NCBI GenBank assembly: GCA_035638575.1 | Contig: DASQZT010000132.1 | Span: 1-64,000, forward strand | Source: DASQZT01 sp035638575 | GTDB taxonomy: Bacteria > Acidobacteriota > Terriglobia > Bryobacterales > Bryobacteraceae | Reading direction: 5' to 3' | DNA length: 64,000 bases | Shown: piece after piece, positions 23,939 to 31,707 of the stretch | How positions within the stretch are numbered: the first letter of the stretch is position 1 | How the letters are laid out: every line of letters begins with the position of its first letter | The notes under the pieces: model-generated | Databases searched by the model: none | What the model was told of the DNA's origin: nothing | The model's input: only the letters and a program-made list of their open reading frames with translations | Program-made: the position numbers and the translations under genes

Positions 23939-25045
23939 ATGTTAACGGTTCGAGTGATTGCCGCGGGTGCGCTGTGGGCCTCGAGCGTGCTTGCCGCCAC
24001 CATCATTCCGGGTGACGCGCGCCGCGGCGAGGAGCTGTTCACCAGCGAGCAGTGCATCCAGTGCCATAGCCTGAACGGCAAGGGCGGCGCGCTGGCGCCC
24101 GACCTGGCGCGCCGCGTGGACCGCGAGTTCACTCCTTCGGTGATGGCCAGTCTCATGTGGAATCACGCGCCCGACATGTGGGCCGCGATGAAGAAGCAGG
24201 GCATCGTCAAGGGCACGCTGAGCCAGGAAGCGGCGGCCGACCTGTTCGCCTATTTCGTTTCCGCGCATTATTTCGAAAAGCCGGGCGACGCCGGGCGCGG
24301 CAAGCAGATCTTCGCCGCCAAGCACTGCGCCGGGTGCCACGGCATCGCCACGTCGAACGCGGCAGGCGCGCCTCCCGTGGCCAAGTGGGAGTCGCTGGCC
24401 GATCCCATTGTGATGGCGCAGCAGATGTGGAACCACGGCGCGCAGATGCGCGGCGCCTTCTCCCAGAAGAAGATACCCTGGGTGGCGCTGACCGCGCAGG
24501 AACTCACCGATATGCTGGTGTACCTGCAAAACCTGCCGGAAACCCGCCACCTGGCGCAGAATTTCGAGTTCCCGCCGACGAATTCGGGCGAGTCGCTGTT
24601 CCAGAGCAAGGGCTGCGCGGGCTGCCACAAAGGCTCGCTGGCGCTCGAGAACCGCCTGCACAACAAGACCCTGACGGAGATCGCGGTGGACATGTGGGAC
24701 CACCAGCCCAAGATGAAGAATCCGCCGCCCACGCTCTCCCAGGAGGAGATGCGCCAGCTCCTGGCCTACGTCTGGGCGCGCCAGTATTTCCGCGGCGAGG
24801 GCAACAGCGGCCGCGGCAAAAAGGTGTTCTCCGAAAAGAGCTGCGCCACCTGCCACAACGACGCGTCGAGCGGAGCCCCCACGCTGAGCAAGGGCAAGGA
24901 CGCCTACTCGGCCATCACCCTGGTGTCCGCGCTGTGGGAACACGGGCCGCGCATGCTCGACCTGATGGGCCGCAGGAATCTGCCCTGGCCGCGCTTCACC
25001 GCGCCGCAGATGTCCGACCTGATCGCCTACCTGAACTCGCTGTAA
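23939..25045 (+). CDS. Tetrahaem c-type cytochrome (four cytochrome c domains)
   Basis: A 368-residue exported protein (signal peptide about 1-20) built from four tandem cytochrome c domains, each with one haem site: CIQCH, CAGCH, CAGCH and CATCH. Each domain ends in a similar W-x-H motif (MWNHAPDMW, MWNHGAQM, MWDHQPKM, LWEHGPRM), where the Met or His may supply the second axial ligand. It starts ten bases after the barrel gene and closes the electron-transfer operon, so it most likely feeds electrons from the inner membrane or periplasm to the DmsE-like wire. Confidence 0.88.
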   Translation: MLTVRVIAAGALWASSVLAATIIPGDARRGEELFTSEQCIQCHSLNGKGGALAPDLARRVDREFTPSVMASLMWNHAPDMWAAMKKQGIVKGTLSQEAAADLFAYFVSAHYFEKPGDAGRGKQIFAAKHCAGCHGIATSNAAGAPPVAKWESLADPIVMAQQMWNHGAQMRGAFSQKKIPWVALTAQELTDMLVYLQNLPETRHLAQNFEFPPTNSGESLFQSKGCAGCHKGSLALENRLHNKTLTEIAVDMWDHQPKMKNPPPTLSQEEMRQLLAYVWARQYFRGEGNSGRGKKVFSEKSCATCHNDASSGAPTLSKGKDAYSAITLVSALWEHGPRMLDLMGRRNLPWPRFTAPQMSDLIAYLNSL

Positions 25046-25051
25046 GGGTGG

Positions 25052-25069
25052 GGCAGGCTTCAGCCTGCC
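25052..25069 (+). terminator. Perfect short hairpin after the cytochrome operon
   Basis: GGCAGGCT (25052-25059) and AGCCTGCC (25062-25069) form an 8-bp stem directly after the tetrahaem stop. There is no T-run, so it may be a REP-like 3'-stabilising element as much as a terminator. Confidence 0.4.
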
Positions 25070-25082
25070 AACGTTTCTCCCC

Positions 25083-25117
25083 TTGACGCAAGTGATATAG
25101 TGATATATATCACTATA
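25083..25117 (+). promoter_or_regulatory. Promoter with palindromic operator for the GntR/ABC operon
   Basis: A TTGACG -35 (25083-25088) is followed 17 bases later by TATATC (25106-25111). A perfect 22-base palindrome (25096-25117, half-site TATAGTGATAT) covers the -10 and ends one base before the GTG start of the regulator. This is the expected place for an autoregulatory GntR operator. Transcription should begin at about 25118-25119, so the message is probably leaderless. Confidence 0.7.
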
Positions 25118-25118
25118 G

Positions 25119-25526
25119 GTGCAGATCACCGTCAATCCCTCCGACGAACTGCCGATCTACCGGCAGATGATGCGGCAGATCATCGAGGCGATCGCCGGCG
25201 GGAGATTGAAGGCCGGCGAGAAGCTGCCCTCGCACCGCGAGCTGAGCGAGCGGATCGTAGTTGCGCCGCTCACCGTGAAGAAGGCCTACGACGAGCTGGA
25301 AGCGCTTGGCTTCCTCGAAACGCAGCGCGGGCGCGGCACCTTTGTTTGCCTCGCGCTGCCTGAAATCGACCGTGAAGACCAGCTCCAACGCATCCGCCAG
25401 GATGGCCGCAAACTGCTTTCGCAGGCTCACCTTGCCGGCCTCCGTTTCTCCGAGCTGGTGGACCTCCTCCGAAGCGCCAACCGGGAACTGACTGGCGGCG
25501 CGCGCGACCAGAAAGAGACAGTATGA
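25119..25526 (+). CDS. GntR-family regulator, YtrA subfamily
   Basis: A 135-residue repressor with the GntR winged helix (about 8-75: DELPIYRQMMRQIIEAIAGG, LPSHRELSERIVVAPLTVKKAYDELEALGFL, GRGTFV) and a short helical tail (about 80-125) typical of the YtrA subfamily, which lacks a ligand-binding domain and usually controls the adjoining ABC transporter. No Shine-Dalgarno precedes the GTG, which sits at the predicted transcription start. Its stop overlaps the ABC ATPase start (ATGA). Confidence 0.92.
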   Translation: MQITVNPSDELPIYRQMMRQIIEAIAGGRLKAGEKLPSHRELSERIVVAPLTVKKAYDELEALGFLETQRGRGTFVCLALPEIDREDQLQRIRQDGRKLLSQAHLAGLRFSELVDLLRSANRELTGGARDQKETV

Positions 25527-26431
25527 CCCCTGTTCTTGAATTTCGGAACGTCTCCAGATCCTTTCAGAAAGGCGTGCCGGTCCTCGACGATGTCAGCTTC
25601 TCGATGGCCGAAGGCGAAGTGGTCGGCTTGCTGGGCCGCAACGGCGCGGGCAAGACCACGCTCATCCACATCGCCATGGGGTTGCTCTCCACGCACGGCG
25701 GCGCGGTGCGCGTCTTCGGCGTCTCGCCCTTCGACGACCCGGTCGCGGTCAAGCGGCGCGTCGGCTTCGTTTCCGAGGAGCAGGTCCTCCCGCCGCGATC
25801 CACCATCGCCGAGCTGATCGCATTTCACCGCTACCTCTTCGCCCGGTGGGACGACGCGCTGGAACGCCAGCTTCTGGACCGCTTTGCGCTTTCGCCATCC
25901 TCCAGGATCCACCGCCTGAGCAAGGGCCAGGCGCGTCAGGCCGCGTTGCTGTGCGCGGTGTGCCACCGCCCCGAATTGCTCCTGCTGGACGAGCCCGCCG
26001 GCGGCCTGGACCCCGTAGCCCGGCGCGAGTTCCTGGAGACCTCGATTCAATTGCTGAACCGCGAGGGCACGGCGATCCTGTTCTCCTCGCACCAGATGGG
26101 CGACGTGGAGCGCATCGGCGGACGCATCGTTCTCCTGAACGAGGGCAAGGTGCGCATCGATCGCGATCTCGACCGCATTCGCGAGGACGTCTGCGTCGCC
26201 ATGATCCCGCGCGCTTCGGTTCCGGACGCCGCCCGATTCGAAAGCCTTCCCGGCTGTCTCCGTGTCCGCGCGGTATTCGACGACTGGCACGTCGTGGTGG
26301 AAGGAGACCCCGACGCCGTGCGCGGCCGGTTGACGGCCTTGTCGCCCGCCAACAACATTCGATGCGTGCGGGTTCCGCTCGAAGAGTTGTTTATCGAGTT
26401 GGTGGGTGGGGAGCGCGAGAGGACGCCATGA
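25523..26431 (+). CDS. ABC transporter ATP-binding protein
   Basis: A 302-residue ABC ATPase with Walker A GRNGAGKTT (about residue 38), signature LSKGQ in place of LSGGQ, Walker B LLLLDEP followed by the D-loop GGLDP, and the switch histidine in FSSHQ. The last 80 residues form the small C-terminal domain of the export-type CcmA/NatA group. It is coupled by overlapping start/stop codons to the GntR gene upstream and the permease downstream, so the three make one operon of the YtrA-regulated kind, commonly linked to envelope stress or antibiotic export. Confidence 0.93.
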   Translation: MTPVLEFRNVSRSFQKGVPVLDDVSFSMAEGEVVGLLGRNGAGKTTLIHIAMGLLSTHGGAVRVFGVSPFDDPVAVKRRVGFVSEEQVLPPRSTIAELIAFHRYLFARWDDALERQLLDRFALSPSSRIHRLSKGQARQAALLCAVCHRPELLLLDEPAGGLDPVARREFLETSIQLLNREGTAILFSSHQMGDVERIGGRIVLLNEGKVRIDRDLDRIREDVCVAMIPRASVPDAARFESLPGCLRVRAVFDDWHVVVEGDPDAVRGRLTALSPANNIRCVRVPLEELFIELVGGERERTP

Positions 26432-27669
26432 TCTACCAACTCATTCGGCGCGACCCGGCGTGGAAGGCCTTGCGATGGCTCGCGCTGGTAACCGCCGTGG
26501 TCTGGGCCTGGCCCGGGCCGATCGGCCAGCTCGGCGCGCTGATGGCGATGATGGGTCTCTTCGGCGGGATGCCGCACCGGCGCGCCAGCCGGTTCGAGGC
26601 GGCATTGCCGATTGAAGCCCGCGATCTTCTTCTGGCGCGCACGCTTTCCCTGATGGCGGTGATTTGGATACCGGCGCTCTCGGGCGCCGCGGGCATCGTC
26701 GCCGTGAGAGGGTTTTCGGCGTTGGCGGCGAGGCCGCTGGCGGTGGGAGCCCTGTGTACCCTAATGGCCGCCGTGGCGCAGACCGCCTGGCTGAAGGAAC
26801 TCGCCGGGCCGCAGTGGATCCTCTATCCTCTTTTCGTGGTGGTACCGGCCGCCGGCGCGCTGATGGCGGAGCATCCGGTCGCACTGGTCCCGCCGCTTTG
26901 CGCTTTGGCTGGCGTTGGGCTCTTCGTCCGGGCCTGGGCAGCCGTTCCACGGTCGTTCCAGGTGAGCAGTGCGGGTCTCGAGGTGGCTGGGCGGGCCGGG
27001 AGGCCTGCCCCACTTGCGGCACTCCGTTGGGCGCCGGTCTGGCGATCGGTCTGTTCCTGGCAGTACCTGTTTTTCGTCACCATGATGGGCGTTCAAACGG
27101 CCAGCGGCCAATGGCTGTTGACCCCTTTCTGGCTGTTGATCGCCTGGGCGGGTCCGCGCACGAGGACAAGCTGGCTGTGGGCGCTTCCGGTTGGAAGGCG
27201 CGCTCTTTTGTGGACCATGATGGGGCCGATACTCGCCGCGCACGTGCTGGGATATCTTGCCGGCTTCCGCGTCCATCGGCACGCGGCTCCGGTTTCCGAA
27301 CCCCGGGTCGTGGCCGTCACGCTGGCGGCCATTCTCGGTTGGGTGATGCTGACGATCCTGTTCTGTGTGCTCGCCGACTGGCGAGGCTTCGCCCGCATCC
27401 CGCGCCGGATCCTCACCACCGTTTTTCTTTCGCTCGCCGGACTCTGGTATGTGGCGAGCCTTGCCGCGCTGTTCTTCGCGCCGCACGGCGCCACGTGGGG
27501 GCGGGACGCCCTGGCGCAATTCGGCCGCACGGCGCCCATGGGCTTGCCCGCGCTGATCGCGGCCGCAGCGGCGGTTTTGATCGCACTCTACTGGGCAGTC
27601 GAGAAGGTGTTCAGCGAGCCCGATTTTGCGGACAAGCCCAGGGTGAGCCAGCCCGACGCATTTGCATGA
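26428..27669 (+). CDS. Polytopic membrane protein, ABC permease partner
   Basis: A 413-residue hydrophobic protein with about 11-12 predicted membrane helices (for example ALVTAVVWAWPGPIGQLGAL, LSLMAVIWIPALSGAAGIVA, VVAVTLAAILGWVMLTILFC). Sequence-level family recognition is weak, but position (ATG overlapping the ATPase stop) and topology identify it as the transmembrane subunit of the GntR-controlled ABC exporter. The gene ends 70 bases before a convergent membrane protein gene. Confidence 0.7.
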   Translation: MIYQLIRRDPAWKALRWLALVTAVVWAWPGPIGQLGALMAMMGLFGGMPHRRASRFEAALPIEARDLLLARTLSLMAVIWIPALSGAAGIVAVRGFSALAARPLAVGALCTLMAAVAQTAWLKELAGPQWILYPLFVVVPAAGALMAEHPVALVPPLCALAGVGLFVRAWAAVPRSFQVSSAGLEVAGRAGRPAPLAALRWAPVWRSVCSWQYLFFVTMMGVQTASGQWLLTPFWLLIAWAGPRTRTSWLWALPVGRRALLWTMMGPILAAHVLGYLAGFRVHRHAAPVSEPRVVAVTLAAILGWVMLTILFCVLADWRGFARIPRRILTTVFLSLAGLWYVASLAALFFAPHGATWGRDALAQFGRTAPMGLPALIAAAAAVLIALYWAVEKVFSEPDFADKPRVSQPDAFA

Positions 27670-27737
27670 AACGCCTGTGAAGAAATGGGGCCGCCGCTCG
27701 GAATCGGGAGCGCAGCGGCGGGCGGAGTGACACGCAC

Positions 27738-28772
27738 TTAGCCCAACTGCAGCGCTTCGCGGAGGCCGGGGTCGTGGCGCACGCGCCAGATGCGGCTGTC
27801 CAGGTAGTAGTGGGTGAGGCCGAAACCGCAGAAGAAACCGAAGGCCAGATCCGATACCTGGCCGAGCATGAAGCCGGGCACGCGGTACAGCAGGCTGAAA
27901 ACCAGGCCCATGGCGGCATATGCCAGCAGGCTGCGGCCGACCGCCGATGGAATCCGTCCATGCTGGACCTCGCCGCCGCTCACGCCGTAGCGGTTCCGGT
28001 TGTGGAACCAGACGATGGCGTGATATTGCAGGTTGTGCACCACCGTCACCGTCGGCACGGCCGCCTGCCAGCTCATATAGGCGAACGTGAGCCAGTGCAG
28101 CGGAATGATGGCCGCCAGCAGGAGGTATTTGGGCACGCTCGGGGACTCGCCCGCGCGAAACCGCATCCACTGGCGCGCCAGATAGACTGCGGCGACCGCG
28201 AACACCGCGGCCCACAGCGGCATCTCGAGCTTCGCCAGCGAGAGGTGCAGGCCCAACTCCTCGGGATGATGGAGGAAGAACCGGTGGAACGGAGGGAACA
28301 CCATCATCACCCCGAGGAATACGCGATCCAGCGTGTTGTCCAGCGGGGCCAGGTCGCGGCTCTTGACCTTGTACAGCACCATGAACCCATAGTGCTGGCG
28401 AACCACGTGGTAGTAGGCCCACACGCCCACCAGCAGCGCCAGCCAGCCTTTGGCGCCCACCAGCACCATCGCCGGGCCCAGCGAAAAGAAGACCAGCAGG
28501 CTGCCGAACAGAAGCTTCCGCTGGCGCGCGCGCGCTTCGCGGTCGAAAAACGTGCGCGACGCGGTTCCGAAAATGTGGGTGCCATCGAAACCCACCGACC
28601 AGAACCACCACAGCAGCGTGACCGGCACGTGGAACGCCGTATAGAGAAGCAGGTACAGGTAGCCGGCAAGAGCGCTGCCGATCACCAGGGACAGGTCCAC
28701 ATTCCGGCTGATGATCCAGGGAGATTTGCGGCTCGCGCGCGGCGGCGCGGCCATTGGGGCAACGGCGGCCAT
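27738..28772 (-). CDS. Polytopic membrane protein with conserved histidines
   Basis: A 344-residue protein with about eight membrane helices. Conserved-looking motifs include WWFWSVGFDGTHIFGTASRTF, YYHVVRQHYGFMVLYK, LQYHAIVWFHNRNRYG and GLTHYYLDSRIWRVRHDPGL, in which several histidines sit at helix ends as in membrane-bound metal or haem proteins. I recognise the pattern as a widespread family of unknown function but cannot name it. The ATG at 28772 lies eleven bases downstream of the oxidoreductase stop, so the two are probably co-transcribed; an upstream in-frame extension overlaps that gene and is unlikely. Confidence 0.65.
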   Translation of the reverse strand: MAAVAPMAAPPRASRKSPWIISRNVDLSLVIGSALAGYLYLLLYTAFHVPVTLLWWFWSVGFDGTHIFGTASRTFFDREARARQRKLLFGSLLVFFSLGPAMVLVGAKGWLALLVGVWAYYHVVRQHYGFMVLYKVKSRDLAPLDNTLDRVFLGVMMVFPPFHRFFLHHPEELGLHLSLAKLEMPLWAAVFAVAAVYLARQWMRFRAGESPSVPKYLLLAAIIPLHWLTFAYMSWQAAVPTVTVVHNLQYHAIVWFHNRNRYGVSGGEVQHGRIPSAVGRSLLAYAAMGLVFSLLYRVPGFMLGQVSDLAFGFFCGFGLTHYYLDSRIWRVRHDPGLREALQLG

Positions 28773-28782
28773 GCGGTTCCGA

Positions 28783-30060
28783 TCAGGCGAAATGGTAATT
28801 GTTGGCGGCTTCGTCCCAGATGATCTTCTTCTGGTTCTTGAAAGCAAGGGTCGCCATGTGTCCGGAGATCGCGGCCTGCTGTCCGATGGGCGGAGGCGCG
28901 ATGGGCTTCTCGTTGCCGAGAATCGACTGTATGAAGTTCTTGAAATGGTTGATGACGCCGTCGACCTCGCCGAAGTCGGCCTTGCCGTTGAGGTGGATCG
29001 GCTGGCGCGCCGCGACCTTGGGCGGCGCCTTCCCCGCGAAGGTCTCCGGAGTGAAGTAGAGGTCCTGGCGGTTCATCACTTCGATGGTGCCTTCGTTGCC
29101 GCACAACTGCTCGCCGTAGCCGTAGTGGACGTTGCCGAAGTAGCAACTGTAGTTGATCTGCAACTTGTCGGCATATTCGTAGACCGCGCTGAGGGTGTCG
29201 GGCACGTCGCGGTCGTCGGTCTTGTCGGTCCAGCGGTAAATGCCGCCGGAGGCCATGCACGAGCGGGGCACCGTCTTGCTCAGCATGAAGTTGACGATAT
29301 CGGTCTGGTGCACCAGCAGGTCGGTGGAGATGCCGCCGGAATAGTCCCAGTAGAGGCGCCACTGGAAGTAGCGGTGGGAATCCCACGGCCGCTTGGGCGC
29401 GGCGCCGAGGAAACGGTTCCAGTCGGTGTTCTGGGGCGTGGCTTCGGGCGGGATGACGTAGCGCCAGGCGGGATCGTTGTCGAGCGAGTTGCGGTACCAG
29501 AAAGCGCGCACGTAATGCACGTCGCCGATCATGCCCTGCTGCACCAGCTCCTTGGCCTTCTTGTAAAGTGAGGAACTCCGGTTCTGCGTGCCGACCTGCA
29601 TGATCTTGCCGGACTTCTCCCATTCTTTGACGATGTCGAAGCCCTCGGCGATGGTGTGGGCCAGGGGCTTCTCGACGTAGACGTGCTTGCCGGCGCGGAG
29701 CGCGGCGATGGCCATGTCGTGGTGCAGATGCTCGGGCGTCATGATGAACACGGCGTCGATGGACTTGTCGGCCAGAAGCTCGCGGTAATCGACATAGGTG
29801 GCAGGCGTGCTGCCCCAGATGGTCTGCATGCGGTCCTTGGCGCGGGCGATGTAGCCCTGATAGGTATCGCAGATCGCGGTGATTTTGACGTCGTTGGGCT
29901 GCGCCGTGTGCATCCAGTCGAGCGCGGCATAGCCCCGCGTGCCCACTCCGATCCATCCGATGTTGACTTTGTCGTTGGCCGCGCGCCCCGACACGATGGC
30001 TGGCCCGGCCGCCAGCGCCGCCGCTTTCAGAAAGTTCCGGCGATTGAATTCGTCCGCCAT
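28783..30060 (-). CDS. Tat-exported Gfo/Idh/MocA-family oxidoreductase
   Basis: This 425-residue protein begins with a twin-arginine signal (FNRRNFLKAAALAAGPAI), followed by the NAD(P)-binding Rossmann fold (KVNIGWIGVGTRGYAALDWM; acidic strand ITAICDTYQG) and the signature EKPLAHTIAEGFD, with the catalytic-type lysine in EKP. The C-terminal alpha/beta domain follows the GFO_IDH_MocA pattern. Such exported dehydrogenases in Acidobacteriota and Planctomycetes act on sugars or inositols in the periplasm; the substrate is unknown. The start was placed at the Tat signal; the longer frame is Pro-rich shadow. Confidence 0.9.
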   Translation of the reverse strand: MADEFNRRNFLKAAALAAGPAIVSGRAANDKVNIGWIGVGTRGYAALDWMHTAQPNDVKITAICDTYQGYIARAKDRMQTIWGSTPATYVDYRELLADKSIDAVFIMTPEHLHHDMAIAALRAGKHVYVEKPLAHTIAEGFDIVKEWEKSGKIMQVGTQNRSSSLYKKAKELVQQGMIGDVHYVRAFWYRNSLDNDPAWRYVIPPEATPQNTDWNRFLGAAPKRPWDSHRYFQWRLYWDYSGGISTDLLVHQTDIVNFMLSKTVPRSCMASGGIYRWTDKTDDRDVPDTLSAVYEYADKLQINYSCYFGNVHYGYGEQLCGNEGTIEVMNRQDLYFTPETFAGKAPPKVAARQPIHLNGKADFGEVDGVINHFKNFIQSILGNEKPIAPPPIGQQAAISGHMATLAFKNQKKIIWDEAANNYHFA

Positions 30061-30318
30061 TAGGACCTCCACACCCGATGATACCAGTTGGAGGGAGGGG
30101 GGCCGGGGGGCTGGGGGGATGGTTCCCTCCACGCCGCCAAAAGCGGGCGGCTCCCCCCACCAGAGGGGTCTTGAACCGCTCCGCCAAAGCCCCCCTTGTG
30201 CATCTCCCCAAAAACGAAGACCGGCGAACGTTTACGCCACTGGCACCGAGCGTTCGGCTGACAGAGCCTTCTTTTCTCCGACTATTCCTTGGTACGATTG
30301 AGTTGGAGCCGGGACGAA

Positions 30319-30552
30319 ATGAAACGCCAGACAACATCGCCGGGTGAAGCGACACCGGCGCCGCCCCTCGCGCAGCCGGCGAGCAACGGTTCCATCGACA
30401 CAGCTACACTGGAACTCTTCGCCGGCTGGAGGCTTGAAGACTCCACGCAGAACCCGGAAGACATTCGATCCGCAGAGCAAGAGCTGGCCGAGTTCAAGGG
30501 AGCGATGAACGAAGCCCGGGCGGCGGCAGGGGAGCCTCTCCTCTATCCGTGA
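30319..30552 (+). CDS. Putative antitoxin of the PIN-domain toxin
   Basis: A 77-residue acidic protein whose second half (LELFAGWRLEDSTQNPEDIR, QELAEFKGAMNEARAAAGEP) is helical and charged, as in the toxin-neutralising tail of VapB-type antitoxins. No AbrB, RHH or Phd DNA-binding domain is evident in the N-terminal 25 residues, which are Thr/Pro/Ala rich. GTGA overlap with the PIN gene downstream and the order antitoxin-toxin support the assignment; sequence alone would not. Confidence 0.6.
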   Translation: MKRQTTSPGEATPAPPLAQPASNGSIDTATLELFAGWRLEDSTQNPEDIRSAEQELAEFKGAMNEARAAAGEPLLYP

Positions 30553-31010
30553 GCCAGGTTCTCTTTCTCGATTCGGGCCCCCTCGGTCTTCTCACCCACC
30601 CACAGCGCAGCGCCGAAGTTGTCGCTGTCACGGAATGGCTCTCCCGTTGTCCTCTGAGCGGAAGCCGCGTCTTCGTTCCGGCCATTGTCTATTACGAACT
30701 TAAGCGCGAACTCTTGCGGGCGAAGAAAACGTTCAGCATCGGCCGGCTCGACGCATTCATCAATGCAACACCAGGGCGCTACGTCCCACTGTCCGATGAA
30801 GCCCTGCGGCTGGCGGCCGAGTTGTGGGCGAAGGCACGGCAGGAGGGACAACCGACCGCAGATCCGAAAGCCATCGACATTGATGTGATCATTGCCGCGC
30901 AGGCTCTTGCCTTTGGAGCCCCTTCATCCTACCTGCTGATTGCGACCACGAATCCAAAGCACTTGTCCCAGTTCACCGCCGCGAAGCACTGGAACGAAAT
31001 CCATCCTTGA
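30549..31010 (+). CDS. PIN-domain toxin (VapC-like ribonuclease)
   Basis: A 153-residue PIN-domain protein. The acidic metal-binding residues are visible as Asp8 in FLDSGPLG, Glu in VYYELKRELL (about 50) and the IDIDVIIAAQAL cluster (about 108-112). TTNPKHLSQF near the C-terminus is the usual fourth strand. PIN toxins cleave tRNA, rRNA or mRNA when freed from the antitoxin. It begins with a GTG overlapping the antitoxin stop. The helix after the first strand is longer than in compact VapC proteins, so another PIN subfamily is possible. Confidence 0.8.
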   Translation: MSQVLFLDSGPLGLLTHPQRSAEVVAVTEWLSRCPLSGSRVFVPAIVYYELKRELLRAKKTFSIGRLDAFINATPGRYVPLSDEALRLAAELWAKARQEGQPTADPKAIDIDVIIAAQALAFGAPSSYLLIATTNPKHLSQFTAAKHWNEIHP

Positions 31011-31020
31011 CGCCAAGAGC

Positions 31021-31707
31021 TTATTCCGAGCCCTCTACCGGCTCGGTAAAAGAAACGGTAAGCGACTGGGTAACCAGAGGTGAGAGCGCCCGCAGATCGT
31101 CCACCCAGTAATCGGGTTCGTATTTCGCCAGAGCTTCGGGTTGGCCGTAGCCGTAGCGCACCGCGCAGGTTTTCACTCCGGCGCGCTTGCCGGCTTCCAT
31201 GTCGGCGGGGGAATCGCCGACCATGAGGCACTCCTCGGGATCGGCGCCCAGGGCGGCGAGCGCGGTCAGGATGACGTCGGGCGCGGGCTTACAGGGGAAA
31301 CCGTCGGTGCCCTGCACGTGGTCGAAAAAACGGATCAGGCCGAACTGCTCCAGGATGGCCCGCGTCGTGGGCGTGCCCTTCGTGGTGGCCGTCCCCTTGC
31401 GGCCGGGGAGCGCCGCCAGCGCCTCCGGCACGCCGGGATAGACGTGCGTTTGCGTGTGCCCACGCGCCAGATAGATGGCGCGGTATTGACGGATGAGCTC
31501 ATCGACCTGGGTGGCGCCGTAGTGCGGAAGAACGTCGGTGAACAGGTCGATCAGGTGCAGGCCGATGTAGCCTTTCAGAAACTCGAAGGTGACGGGAGAG
31601 CAATCGGTGGTTTCGAGCACCTGCTGGACCGCGCCGCAAATGTCGCGGGCCGAGTCCAGCAGCGTGCCGTCGATGTCGAACAGGTAGACCGGAAACGCGG
31701 GAATCAC
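31021..31707 (-). CDS. HAD-superfamily phosphatase (phosphoglycolate-phosphatase-like)
   Basis: A 228-residue HAD hydrolase with the nucleophile motif FDIDGTLLD, cap domain (about 20-85), motif II TTKGTPTTRAI, lysine motif CKPAPD and motif IV GDSPADMEAGKRAG. These features fit the Gph/PpaX group that dephosphorylates 2-phosphoglycolate or similar small phosphoesters; threonine or serine would be commoner at the motif II start. The GTG at 31707 overlaps the ftsH stop (GTGA), so it is the last gene of the tilS-ftsH operon. Confidence 0.85.
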   Translation of the reverse strand: MIPAFPVYLFDIDGTLLDSARDICGAVQQVLETTDCSPVTFEFLKGYIGLHLIDLFTDVLPHYGATQVDELIRQYRAIYLARGHTQTHVYPGVPEALAALPGRKGTATTKGTPTTRAILEQFGLIRFFDHVQGTDGFPCKPAPDVILTALAALGADPEECLMVGDSPADMEAGKRAGVKTCAVRYGYGQPEALAKYEPDYWVDDLRALSPLVTQSLTVSFTEPVEGSE

